This document shows positions 39,049 through 47,844 of a stretch of 64,000 nt of DNA, in pieces; the stretch's first letter is position 1; each line of letters starts with the position of its first letter. The stretch is from Sessilibacter corallicola (GTDB lineage Bacteria > Pseudomonadota > Gammaproteobacteria > Pseudomonadales > Cellvibrionaceae). The position numbers and the translations under genes are program-made. The notes under the pieces are model-generated. The model saw nothing but the letters and a program-made list of their open reading frames with translations. It ran no database searches and was not told the origin of the DNA. Where the stretch lies: contig NZ_JAJSLX010000002.1 of the NCBI RefSeq assembly GCF_021290925.1, forward strand, positions 647,001 to 711,000, in the 5' to 3' direction.

Positions 39049-40443
39049 TTACGCTCCCTGAGGTTCTGTTGCATGTTTGTTGGGTGTCGCGTTATTAGCG
39101 AGAGTATTACCGGTGGGAGAAAGCTCTTTAGTTTCGAACTCTTCTACCGTGATGGATTTTCTCGCCATGACTCGTAGGGTATGTATATAGGCCCACAGCA
39201 ATCCTGCGTACACGCACAGATAGGTAATAAACGACGCAAGCACGTTGCCAGTTGGTTGCGTGGTAACGGCATCAGCGGTTGCTAATACGCCGGTTACTAA
39301 CCATGGTTGACGACCAATTTCTGTCACGTACCAACCTGCCAATACTGCAACCCAGCCAGAGAACGTCAGTATTTCCAGTGTGCGTAATTGCCAGTGTACT
39401 AACGATTTATTTTTGTAGGTTAGGTAAGAAAAATACCAAGCCACAATAATCATGACTACGCCGATACCCACCATAACCCGGAAGCTAAAAAATACCGCTT
39501 TTACGGGCGGGTGATCTCCCTCAAAATCGTTTAAGCCCTTAATTTCGCCGTCCATTTCGTGCGTTAAAATAAGGCTCGCTAATTTTGGAATGCCAATTTC
39601 AAAATGGTTTTCTCTGGATTCTTCGTCAGGAATGGCAAATAAAAGTAAGGGCGCGCCTTCTTGCGTTTCCCAAACACCTTCCATCGCCGCGACTTTTTGC
39701 GGTTGATGCTCCAAAGTATTTAAGCCGTGTAAATCACCGACAAACGCCTGCAATGGTGCCAATACAGCCGCCATGTATAGCGCGGTTTTTAGAGCGACTT
39801 TAGGCGCAAGTTTTGTGTCGCCTTTTCGCAATCGATAAGCCGATATTCCCGCAATAAAAAATGCCGTTGTTAAACCCGAGGCAATTAACATGTGTGCAAG
39901 TCGGTAGGGGAATGACGGATTAAAAATAACATCCCACCAACTGGTCACATACGCAACGCCGTCGCGCATTTCGAAACCGGCGGGCGTTTGCATCCAACTG
40001 TCTAGCGCTAAAATCCAAAAGGCGGAAAACGACGTGCCTATCGCGACCATTAGCGTAGAAAAGGTATGTACACGGCTCGAAACCCGATTGATTCCAAAGA
40101 GCATAACGCCTAAAAATGTTGCCTCTAAGAAAAATGCCGTTAATACCTCGTAACCTAATAATGGCCCGGCAATATTTCCGACGGTTTCCATATAACCCGG
40201 CCAGTTAGTACCGAATTGAAACGACATAGTAATACCGCTAACAACGCCCATGGCAAAAGACAACGCAAAAACTTTTACCCAAAAGCGATAAATCCTCATC
40301 CACACCGGATTTTGTGTACGATCATGTTTTACTTTGAAATACAAAAGAACCCAACATAACGCAATGTTAATAGTTGGAAATAAAATGTGGAAACTTATAT
40401 TCGCTGCAAATTGCATTCGAGACAGCATTAATGTATCGAGCAT
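39049..40443 (-). CDS. cioA: Cytochrome bd-type quinol oxidase subunit I (CIO type)
   Basis: A 464-residue membrane protein carrying the haem ligands: LSRMQFAANISFHILFPTIN near the start holds the conserved His, with FGTNWPGYMETVGNIAGPLLGYE and the quinol-site segment PQKVAAMEGVWET. The Q-loop is short, which is typical of CIO-type oxidases. GGAGGAA lies before the ATG. A GbsR/MarR-like regulator gene lies upstream on the same strand after a 550-bp gap. Confidence 0.94.
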   Translation of the reverse strand: MLDTLMLSRMQFAANISFHILFPTINIALCWVLLYFKVKHDRTQNPVWMRIYRFWVKVFALSFAMGVVSGITMSFQFGTNWPGYMETVGNIAGPLLGYEVLTAFFLEATFLGVMLFGINRVSSRVHTFSTLMVAIGTSFSAFWILALDSWMQTPAGFEMRDGVAYVTSWWDVIFNPSFPYRLAHMLIASGLTTAFFIAGISAYRLRKGDTKLAPKVALKTALYMAAVLAPLQAFVGDLHGLNTLEHQPQKVAAMEGVWETQEGAPLLLFAIPDEESRENHFEIGIPKLASLILTHEMDGEIKGLNDFEGDHPPVKAVFFSFRVMVGIGVVMIIVAWYFSYLTYKNKSLVHWQLRTLEILTFSGWVAVLAGWYVTEIGRQPWLVTGVLATADAVTTQPTGNVLASFITYLCVYAGLLWAYIHTLRVMARKSITVEEFETKELSPTGNTLANNATPNKHATEPQGA

Positions 40444-41000
40444 GCGAATTCCTCCAGTATGAAGCTAAAATTGTTTTTAAATATGGTTTAAATAATAATT
40501 TTTTACAGGCGTAGACGCGCATTGAGCTTTGCACTACGCATTAATGCTCAGAGAGTTGCAGTTAAGCTGTTTTGGCTAAACTAAATTCACATTAATATTA
40601 AGGTATTGAAATCTATTGCGGATATCTCAAGCAGAAAATCATTTTATTGGTATTAATAGAGCATTAAACCACTTAAAAATTTACTTATTGATTATTGTTT
40701 TTAGAATGATTCATAAAAACGAAAATCAATGTTTCGTATTGTTGATGCTCTTTATTGCAAAAAGCACCGCTTTTTAAGTGAGAATGTTAGTTGTGTCTCT
40801 ATTTTTTGTATGAGAGTTTTTATAAGAAAATTATTTGGCTATACGGATAAACGTTGATGAAATTTTTCTTTATAAATAAAGGAGTGTTTATCAAAAACGA
40901 ATATCAACTAAAAATATAAAAACTATGGCCAAATTTTGACGTCAAATATTGTATTAAAATAACATGCAGTTAATGCGATTAGCGATTAATGCTATTTAAT
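40444..41000. other. Upstream region of cioAB
   Basis: AT-rich, no gene. It should hold the cioAB promoter. No Anr/FNR box (TTGAT-N4-ATCAA) was found, and no copy of the TTTCAGAAATTTCTGAAA palindrome seen in front of the regulator gene. Confidence 0.45.
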
Positions 41001-41552
41001 TTATTTATCGCTAGTGCCTAACACTTTGCCTTTTAATTCCAGCAACTTAGACACGCCAGAACCTAATTTCATTAAGCTTTCTAATTGCGCCGGGCTTAGG
41101 CTGCTTAATTGATCGGTCCATTGAACAACAAATTCTAATAAATTATGAATTTCCTCCATGCGATGGTAGGCGTATTCATCAATGTTGTTGTCGGTTTGAT
41201 CTAATAAATTAGAACGCAATAAAGATAACGTTGGGTCTATCTCGCGTTTTTGCCGCTCTTCCATTACCGTGCGGGCCATTAACCAAACCGAGCCAATGGC
41301 GGTGAAGTAATCTTTTCGATCACCCGGCTTATGCTGCAACTTTACCAATCGCCACGATTGAAGCTCTTTTAGCCCCATGCTGACGTTGCCACGGCTAATT
41401 TCTAAAACTTCTGCAATTTGATCCGCGTTTAACGCTTCTTCATGGATAACAAGCAGCGCCATCATTTGCCCAACGGTACGGTTAAAGCCCCAGCGGCTGC
41501 CCATTTCGCCGAAATGCATGATGAATGCGCGTGTTTGTTCTGTTAACGTCAT
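41001..41552 (-). CDS. GbsR/MarR-family transcriptional regulator
   Basis: A 183-residue winged-helix protein: MGSRWGFNRTVGQMMALLVI, LNADQIAEVLEISRGNVSMG (recognition helix, about 38-57), and LQSWRLVKLQHKPGDRKDYF wing, as in GbsR-type regulators. A long helical C-terminus probably forms the dimer. It lies upstream of cioAB on the same strand and may regulate it, as is often seen for this pair, but this is inference. A perfect 18-bp palindrome lies 16 bp upstream of the start codon, suggesting self-regulation. Confidence 0.88.
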   Translation of the reverse strand: MTLTEQTRAFIMHFGEMGSRWGFNRTVGQMMALLVIHEEALNADQIAEVLEISRGNVSMGLKELQSWRLVKLQHKPGDRKDYFTAIGSVWLMARTVMEERQKREIDPTLSLLRSNLLDQTDNNIDEYAYHRMEEIHNLLEFVVQWTDQLSSLSPAQLESLMKLGSGVSKLLELKGKVLGTSDK

Positions 41553-41567
41553 ATTGCAGTTTTCAAT

Positions 41568-41585
41568 TTTCAGAAATTTCTGAAA
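41568..41585. promoter_or_regulatory. Perfect 18-bp palindrome before the GbsR-like gene
   Basis: TTTCAGAAATTTCTGAAA is its own reverse complement. It lies 16 bp from the regulator's ATG, in the usual place for an autoregulatory operator of a dimeric winged-helix protein. Confidence 0.6.
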
Positions 41586-41758
41586 GTATTAAATGAAAGT
41601 TGATAAAGGTCAAGTGTTTTTTGGGATCTGTTAATACTTATTAAACCACCTCTGCCGGAGAGAATTTTTTCGTCAACACGGCAGAGGTAGCAAAGCTTGG
41701 TTATTCCAAGTGAGCGACCGATAACACCGTTGACGGAAAAATTACCCCGGCCCGAAGG

Positions 41759-41857
41759 GTTGCTCCTGAAAAAGCCCTGCTCTTTGTTGCTCGTTACTGA
41801 TTTAGAATGACTAAATTATGTGCCTCGCGCCTCAATCAGGGCCTTTTCAGGAACAAC
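41759..41857. repeat. 99-bp palindromic (MITE-like) element
   Basis: Ends GTTGCTCCTGAAAAAGCCCT and AGGGCCTTTTCAGGAACAAC are inverted copies, matching at 19 of 21 positions with the next base pair included; inside is a small ATTTAG/CTAAAT hairpin. No gene within. Such small palindromic repeats recur in many marine gammaproteobacteria. The remaining spacer from 41553 to 42059 is otherwise empty. Confidence 0.65.
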
Positions 41858-42059
41858 AGAATGGCTTAGTGAGTGTTAACAGGTCACAGCCTATATTAGC
41901 AAAAAAAGAAATATATTTTGTGTGGAAATTACCAATAAGAGTGGCTTAAGAAAAAGTGACTGTAAATTCAAAATGTTACAGAAGCCCGACAAGGAGGGAA
42001 ATTGTCGTTTTTAGAATAAACCTCCCAAAATGGGATGTTTTTATTGAGAGTGAATCGCG

Positions 42060-43448
42060 TTAAAAGCAAAAATCAATTTCTGGCCCTGGTTGCTGAAGTT
42101 CTGCCTTAATAATTTCCAGTGCCTTCTCTAAATCCGATCGGTTGGTGTCGCCTCCCAAACAGAATCGAACTGCTTGCGGTGGCACAAAGTTTCCAGCGGC
42201 AAAAGCCGTTGATGGTTTTACTAATACATTTTGCGCCGCGAGTGATTGGCAAAATTCCTGTGCGTTTCGGCTCTCTGGCAATTTAAGCCAAACATTATAA
42301 GAATGCTCCGCAGAATTATAATGGTACTGATCCAAATATTGAGCCACCAACTGTTGGCGTTTCTTCATGGTTCGTTGCTGCGTTTGAATAATCGATAACG
42401 CCAAACCTTTCTCAATCCATCGCGACGTGATTTCTGCCATCATCGGCGCGGCCATCCAGCAACTGGCTTTTAACGCGTGACGAATAGGGCGATCAATACT
42501 CGGCGGCGGTAAAATGTACCCAATGCGCAAACCGCCGGTCAGTGCCTTCGAGGTGCTGGTAATGTAAACCGTAATGTCTGGGTGACGATTGGCAAACGTC
42601 GGAATGGTTTTATTTTGCAGGCAGCCCTGAACGTCATCTTCAATCACCCAAATTTGATGTTCCCGCAGAATTTCAGCAATTTCGTCAATGCGTTGTTCAG
42701 TCATAACTTCGCACGTCGGATTATTAATGCGTGTATTAACGTAAAAAACTCTTGGTTTAAACCGCGAGCACGCTAAACGCAGCGCTTTGGGTGATATACC
42801 TTCGCTGTCCCATTCAATACCAATGTGACGCAATCCTAATTGCTGCGTTACCACCGAAAACCCAGGGTAAGTTAACCCGCAAGAAATCACCGTATCTCCC
42901 GACTGGCACAACGCCGCCGTTGCCGTGTGAAAACCGTGTTGGCCGCCATTGGTAATAATAATTCGGTCGGTATTGCCGGAATAAACTCCCGTCATTTCAA
43001 GCCATTTAATACCGGCTTCGCGGTGACGCAAAATGCCGCCTGGGGTTTGGTAATCCAAAATTTCTCTCAGTAATTTTGCATCACTGCTGAGTTCTTTCAG
43101 TTCTTCGGCCAGTAATTCCGTTTGATTCAAAACTAAAGCGAAACTGAAACTCAAATCGATAACATCTTTACTTGGGTGATTGATTTCAAAATCGCCCATT
43201 TTTGATTGTGCCCTAACAAATGTACCGCTGCCGACCCGAGATTCAATCAGACGCTTCCGTTCAGCCTCCGCGTAGGCTCGGGTAACCGTGCCTACGGTAA
43301 CCGAGAGTGTGTCGGCGAGCCGTCGATGAGTAGGCAATTTGTCACCCGCTTTTAATTCGCCACTGACAATCGCGTCGTCAATGGCCGTAGCCAAGGCTTT
43401 GTATTTAGGAAGATCGTATTGACTGATATCGGGGTTCCAAATTGTCAT
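42060..43448 (-). CDS. MocR-family regulator (GntR HTH plus aminotransferase domain)
   Basis: A 462-residue protein. The N-terminal winged helix (LATAIDDAIVSGELKAGDKL, RLADTLSVTVGTVTRAYAEA) is GntR-type. The C-terminal part is a fold-type I aminotransferase with ITNGGQHGFHTATAALC, the VIEDDVQGCL segment and the PLP lysine in TSTSKALTGGLRIGYI. MocR proteins are PLP-sensing regulators. It is divergent from a PhzF-like and a LysE-like gene, which are its likely targets. CCTATAG occurs twice (about 43469 and 43530) in the shared spacer as possible direct-repeat sites. Confidence 0.92.
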   Translation of the reverse strand: MTIWNPDISQYDLPKYKALATAIDDAIVSGELKAGDKLPTHRRLADTLSVTVGTVTRAYAEAERKRLIESRVGSGTFVRAQSKMGDFEINHPSKDVIDLSFSFALVLNQTELLAEELKELSSDAKLLREILDYQTPGGILRHREAGIKWLEMTGVYSGNTDRIIITNGGQHGFHTATAALCQSGDTVISCGLTYPGFSVVTQQLGLRHIGIEWDSEGISPKALRLACSRFKPRVFYVNTRINNPTCEVMTEQRIDEIAEILREHQIWVIEDDVQGCLQNKTIPTFANRHPDITVYITSTSKALTGGLRIGYILPPPSIDRPIRHALKASCWMAAPMMAEITSRWIEKGLALSIIQTQQRTMKKRQQLVAQYLDQYHYNSAEHSYNVWLKLPESRNAQEFCQSLAAQNVLVKPSTAFAAGNFVPPQAVRFCLGGDTNRSDLEKALEIIKAELQQPGPEIDFCF

Positions 43449-43608
43449 GGTGACAAAAATCCAATTGACCTATAGAAATTAAAAGTTAAACTCATCATTA
43501 CACGCCGAAAACAGCGCTAATTACCCCCTATAGTAGAGTTTTTTTGTACCACTTGCCAGTGGGGGTAGCGCTCGCTTGTTATTCGGTGTTTGTATTCACT
43601 GTCATCTT

Positions 43609-43626
43609 AATTGTATGCATACAATT
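43609..43626. promoter_or_regulatory. Perfect 18-bp palindrome before the phzF-like gene
   Basis: AATTGTATGCATACAATT is self-complementary and lies 16 bp upstream of ATG 43643, immediately before the ribosome-binding site. It could be an operator for the MocR protein or another dimeric regulator, or fold in the mRNA. Confidence 0.5.
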
Positions 43627-43642
43627 CTTGAAGGAGATTATT

Positions 43643-44452
43643 ATGAAACTGCCAATTTACCAAGTCGATTCATTTGCTCATCGTGTGTTTTCTGGGAATC
43701 CGGCGGCGGTGGTCATTAGCCGTGACGCTCTTTCAGATTCCATGTGCATGCAAATTGCCGCCGAAAACAACGTATCGGAAACCTCATTTATATGGCCTGC
43801 CGAAGACGGCTATCACTTGCGTTGGTTTACGCCAACAACCGAAGTGGACTTGTGTGGCCACGGCACTTTAGCAGCCGCTCACGTTTTATTTTCTGAAAAT
43901 AGTATTGATGCCGATTCTGTTCAGTTTTCTACTGCCAGTGGAGCGCTAACCGTGCAGCGTATCGGCGATGAATACCAAATGAATTTTCCAACGTATCAAC
44001 CGCAGCCCACAGAAATTGCCGATAATATTCGCGAACGCTTAGGATTCGAACCTAAAGATTTATTGCGTTCATCCGATTTTATTGTTGTGGTAACCACAGA
44101 GCAAAACGTTCGAGAATTTTCAGACAGCTTTTACGACATTAGTGGTGATCACGGTGTGATTCTAACGGCGGAAGCCACAGACACCGACGGCCTCGATATT
44201 ATTTCGCGCTATTTTGGATTTAAAGAAATTGGTATAGAAGAAGATCCCGTGACCGGTTCTGCACACTGTGCCATCGTTCAATACTGGTGTAATAAACTCG
44301 ATAAAGAAATACTGGATGCCTTTCAAGCCTCTCCACGCGGTGGGTATTTAACGTGTGAGCGTGTGGGCGATCGCGTATTGCTCAAAGGAAAAGCCATCAC
44401 CTATTTAAAAGGTGAATGTTATTTAGAAAGCGAGGGCGATAGCGGTGATTGA
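43643..44452 (+). CDS. PhzF-family isomerase-like protein
   Basis: A 269-residue protein of the diaminopimelate-epimerase-like fold. YQVDSFAHRVFSGNPAAVV at the start, the catalytic-Glu segment NNVSETSFIWPAED (about residues 40-53), DLCGHGTLAAAHVLF and DPVTGSAHCAIVQYW are family hallmarks. ATG 43643 follows AAGGAGATT; the open frame extends 33 codons upstream but with a hydrophobic, unlikely tail. In this genome it is paired with a LysE-type exporter and a MocR regulator, so it probably acts on an amino-acid-like compound, not on phenazine. Confidence 0.93.
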   Translation: MKLPIYQVDSFAHRVFSGNPAAVVISRDALSDSMCMQIAAENNVSETSFIWPAEDGYHLRWFTPTTEVDLCGHGTLAAAHVLFSENSIDADSVQFSTASGALTVQRIGDEYQMNFPTYQPQPTEIADNIRERLGFEPKDLLRSSDFIVVVTTEQNVREFSDSFYDISGDHGVILTAEATDTDGLDIISRYFGFKEIGIEEDPVTGSAHCAIVQYWCNKLDKEILDAFQASPRGGYLTCERVGDRVLLKGKAITYLKGECYLESEGDSGD

Positions 44453-45077
44453 TCCAAGTTTTAGTACAACCTACGCTGGTTTATCCATCGGTTATTTTTC
44501 GTCGTTAGTAACTTATGTAGTTTCCGTTAACATCACCCCAGGCCCCAACAATATTATGGTGACTGCCTCGGGTATGAATTACGGTTACGTAAAAACCGTA
44601 CCGCACATTTTAGGGATTGCATTTGGCTGTTTGATTTTATTCAGTTTAGTCGCTTTGGGCTTGGGTAATATTTTCTTAGCTTATCCGCTGTTGCACACAG
44701 GTTTAAAAATTATCGGCTCACTGTATTTGTTGTGGTTAGCCTATAAAATATTTACTTCAGGCGGTGTTGATGTAGAGGGAGAAACCAGTAAGCCGACAAC
44801 ATTTCTTCAAGCGTTAACATTTCAGTTTGTAAATCCAAAAGCCTGGGTTATGTCAATTACAGCGGTTTCTGCATTCAGCTTAAAAGGTGATGCACTGTGG
44901 TTGAGTTTAATTGTTGTAGTAATGACTCAATTTTTATTGGTATTTCCATGCTCGTCTACTTGGGCATTGCTGGGTAGCCAAATCAAAAAAATAATGCGAT
45001 CGCCAAAAGCAGCCAAAATGTTTAATCGAGTATTGGGCGTGCTTACCGCATCCTGCGTTATCTTTATTGTTAACTAA
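44445..45077 (+). CDS. LysE/RhtB-family amino-acid exporter
   Basis: A 210-residue membrane protein with about six segments. The signature NITPGPNNIMVTASGMNYGY is at residues 29-48 and QFVNPKAWVMSITAVS near 127. GTG 44445 overlaps the phzF-like stop by 8 bp, so the two are coupled. Such exporters remove amino acids or their derivatives from the cell. Probably regulated by the divergent MocR. Confidence 0.9.
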   Translation: MIDPSFSTTYAGLSIGYFSSLVTYVVSVNITPGPNNIMVTASGMNYGYVKTVPHILGIAFGCLILFSLVALGLGNIFLAYPLLHTGLKIIGSLYLLWLAYKIFTSGGVDVEGETSKPTTFLQALTFQFVNPKAWVMSITAVSAFSLKGDALWLSLIVVVMTQFLLVFPCSSTWALLGSQIKKIMRSPKAAKMFNRVLGVLTASCVIFIVN

Positions 45078-45191
45078 TTTCTTATTGTTAACCAACCTCT
45101 GTATTAATTCCGATTCGTTTTCTCAGCGAATCGGGATTCCTTTCAAATATTACCCATTAGCAAATTCTAGTGAATCGTCAATAAACTGGAG

Positions 45192-45489
45192 TAGGAGCCT
45201 CTGATTAACCTCAAGATCACTCAGGCCAATCAGTTTTTTTCTGATCAAGGCGTGCTTTTGAAGGTCTAACAGGTTAAATCGAAAAAGCACAACCTTTTCC
45301 TAAATAAAAGGAGCAGGAAAAAACTGGCAGGCCCCGCCGGGCGTGGTCTCAAGCGCGCATTTGCGGCGTTGCCGTTTTTATTAAGGCCCCACTATCTGTT
45401 ATAGAAAGGGCCATTAATTACAAACGGCGCCTTGCAACTGCACGCTTGAGATCACGCTGAGTAATGTTGAGGTTAATCAGAGGCTCCTA
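45192..45489. mobile_element. MITE-like element with 33-bp terminal inverted repeats
   Basis: Ends read TAGGAGCCTCTGATTAACCT and on to ACTCAG (45192-45224) and the inverse (45457-45489); 29 of 33 positions agree, the rest being one 4-base block. Inside, a second inverted pair (GCGTGRTCTCAAGCGYGCA type, 45341-45379 and 45420-45456) and a GGCCC/GGGCC hairpin would let the whole element fold. If the ends are GGAGCC/GGCTCC, a TA duplication flanks it, as for IS630/mariner-type insertion. No transposase inside. It ends about 120 bp before the TerB-like gene. Confidence 0.85.
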
Positions 45490-45611
45490 TGAAATATCTA
45501 CTGTTCCTGTGTGAACTGTTGCTTGATCCTAGAATTGAGTGTATTGATGTCATCAAGAAACGATCAGTTCGCCAAATACCATTGAATTGAAGACTATTGG
45601 GTAAAAATGCC

Positions 45612-46121
45612 ATGTACATCTTACTTGCATTGATTACAGCGATAACCGGTTTACTTTGGATATTGTTTCGGCTGCACAGAGCCGGTGTGGATCTTAATTC
45701 GTTAAATCCATTCGTTTGGTATCGCAAATACAAATGGCAACAACAATACGGTTCCAACCCATTACACCAATTAGAAACCCCGCTTGAAGCCGTGGGTGTT
45801 ATTCTGGTGCTGACCGCTAAAAGTCAAAGCGATTTAACCCGCGAAGCCAAACAAGAACTTATTCAATTGTTTGTTAAGCAGCTTCATGTGCCGCAATCGC
45901 AAGCTGATGAGTTTTATCACGGTTGCGCTTATTTAACCCGAGACGTAACCACGGCCGAATTAGAAATTCCGTCGATTCTTAAACCCAACAAAGCAAACTT
46001 CACCTTGGCACAAGTTGATTCTTTACTTCAATTGATGGAATCCGCCGCCAAAATGGACGGTGAACCTAGCGAACATCAATTACAGATTATTGATGCCGTA
46101 AAAAAAGAGTTTAATCGCTGA
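45612..46121 (+). CDS. TerB-like protein with N-terminal membrane anchor
   Basis: A 169-residue protein. One membrane segment (about residues 2-22), then a linker rich in Trp/Tyr/Gln and a helical domain (LEAVGVILVLTAKSQSDLTR .. MESAAKMDGEPSEHQLQIID) like the TerB/DjlA-N fold with acidic positions for metal. ATG 45612 is used; TTG 45597 would add five residues. Role unknown. No tellurite-resistance genes nearby. Confidence 0.7.
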   Translation: MYILLALITAITGLLWILFRLHRAGVDLNSLNPFVWYRKYKWQQQYGSNPLHQLETPLEAVGVILVLTAKSQSDLTREAKQELIQLFVKQLHVPQSQADEFYHGCAYLTRDVTTAELEIPSILKPNKANFTLAQVDSLLQLMESAAKMDGEPSEHQLQIIDAVKKEFNR

Positions 46122-46374
46122 GTATTGCCAATAATAAATACAATCTGTTTATGCGCAAAAAATTTGTGTGGTTTTATTCAGTAATTTGAGTTTTTAATTG
46201 TTTAAAACTAACGCCATTGCTTGCGTGATTATTCTGTTAATTTATACAGTTTTTTAGTGAGTAATGGGTGCTTGTTTTACTGCAATAAAATTAGTTTTTT
46301 ACAGTGATTTTTACGTGTAATTAAGTATTAACAAGTCGCTAGTTCTAGGTGCGGGAACACACGGAAGCAGCTAA
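46122..46374. other. Short AT-rich stretch without gene
   Basis: Nothing recognised. It separates the TerB-like gene from a SymE-like relic and marks the beginning of the second accessory run. Confidence 0.4.
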
Positions 46375-46691
46375 CCACAATCGATATTCGAGATATTAAT
46401 CACGGCTAAACGTAATGGTACGCCAGAGCGCCGCTTGACCCAGGAAAAACTTTCCAAAATCTGCAAGCTCAAGGTTCGAAAGAGCTTTTACCCCTACATA
46501 CCCGGCGATGCCTACGCCAATCGGTACAAAAGTATCCAACCGTCCCCTTAATACAGCTCAAAGGCTACTGGCTCAATGAGGCCGGCTTCACAATAGACAT
46601 CGAACTTTCTGTTTACGTCAAAGACGGTTGTATTACCTCAACGTCAAAAAATCCGACAAGTGACTCATCAAATAATGCTAGCCACTCTTAA
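46375..46691 (+). pseudogene. SymE-type toxin, broken
   Basis: The first frame reads RRLTQEKLSKICKLKVRKSF and YPYIPGDAYANRYKSIQPSP, then stops; a shift near 46540 continues PLIQLKGYWLNEAGFTIDIE and LSVYVKDGCITSTSKNP to a stop at 46689-46691. The part LKGYWLNEAGF..G.I.. matches the SymE core (LKGxWLxxAGF). No start codon is visible upstream of 46408. SymE is an SOS-induced toxin with RNA or DNA-binding effects; here the gene is dead. It lies just before the second leader. Confidence 0.78.
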
Positions 46692-46924
46692 CCGAGTGGG
46701 TGTCTGTGTTTTGTAAATTGGCTGGTATTTGAATATTTTTGTTTATCTCAAAAGAACTAATTTTTATTTGTAACAGGAAAATCTTGGACGATTAATACAG
46801 CTTAAAGCTAGGTTTTCTGACGTTTTTAAAAATTTTTGAAATACACAATTAAGGCGAAAAAAGTTATAGAAAATCGAATGTTTTGTAGGTGGTTGTTATA
46901 ACAATGTAGTGCAAAAAGTGATTT

Positions 46925-47060
46925 ACGTGCCAAATTGTTCAGAACGTTGACCTAGTACGACTTTCGAGATAGCGTTGAGAAAAATTTGCCTGAGATATGC
47001 GTCACCATGACGGTGTATTTGGGAAAATGTGTTGTTTGGGTGTGTATTAAACTGTTAGAA
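46925..47060 (+). promoter_or_regulatory. Leader sequence 2 of cassette array (attI-like), homologous to leader 1
   Basis: Shares ordered blocks with 5484-5656 (see that entry). The promoter-like pair is TTGACC (46947-46952), 17 bases, then TAGCGT (46970-46975). It ends TATTAAACTGTTAGAAAA, where leader 1 has TATTAAATTGTTAGATG. It is about 37 bp shorter than leader 1, the loss falling between the ATTTG block and TATTAAA. A series of small same-strand unknown genes follows. Confidence 0.55.
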
Positions 47061-47153
47061 AATTTCTAGCCTAAGGGGTTGTTGTCATAATTAAATAACA
47101 AAGGGATGACAATTTAAAGAGCTGTAATCTAGACATTTGATCAGGAGACGGTA

Positions 47154-47776
47154 ATGGACAGTTTTGCAGGGCTATTTAAATTTGATGTTGATGATGGTAC
47201 TCAGATTAGCTGGGAAAGTCTTGATTCAAAAATCAAAGAGGAACTAGTCCTTGATGGCAAAATTGATGAAAACAACTCTAAAGTTTATATGTTCTCAATT
47301 ACGGTTGGCTCTTGCGAACAGAAACTCGAAAAACATCATGACTGGAGTAAAGTGACTCGTCTTTTTATTGAGGTAAAAGTCGGTCATAAATCCATGAGGA
47401 TAGGTGGTATCTCTCCTCGCAACAAGAAATCCAAACATGCCCCTCAGCACGAATTTCCATTCGATGCAAAAGCCGGTGTGGGTGTAGATTTTTTCAGTAT
47501 GGCGAGGTTTAAACTATCTATTTCCAATTTTGTTAAAAAAACTCAACTGAAAACAAGATAGCAATTCTTGGTGGTAATACAAGAAAAAGCGCCAAGTGGG
47601 TTTATTCGAAAGGCTGGCCATATATTGAATTCAAAAAGCATGTTTATGTAGCCGTTCCAGATTCTGTGTGTGAGACAAATCGAAATTTGAAAGTAAGTAT
47701 TAAGCCCGTTCGTCAATATAATAGACCTTTAACAACGGCATCAGTTTTCAAGCATCCCGTTGCATTACCAGTATAG
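47154..47776 (+). pseudogene. Unknown protein with a frameshift in an A-run
   Basis: ATG 47154 follows AGGAGACGG and encodes 135 residues (MDSFAGLFKFDVDDG...) to TAG 47559-47561. In the next frame the code goes on after the run of seven A (47535-47541): ENKIAILGGNTRKSAKWVYS and KGWPYIEFKKHVYVAVPDS, ending PVALPV at TAG 47774-47776. The join gives about 207 residues. It is either a frameshifted gene, a sequencing error or programmed slippage. No family recognised. Confidence 0.65.
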
Positions 47777-47844
47777 TCTTAACAAGTAACGTAAGCAGAT
47801 GTATAAGCGCGTCGTTTTATTAGACGCTATATTTCAAAAATAAA

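Noticed and set aside
40444-41000. Anr/FNR site before cioAB
   Set aside because: I searched by eye for TTGAT-N4-ATCAA and found only half-sites.
47774-47835. attC-like sequence after the frameshifted gene (TCTTAACAAG ... GACGCTATATT)
   Set aside because: The left part looks like an attC core, but the right core would be GCTATAT instead of GTTATAT and the arms do not pair well.
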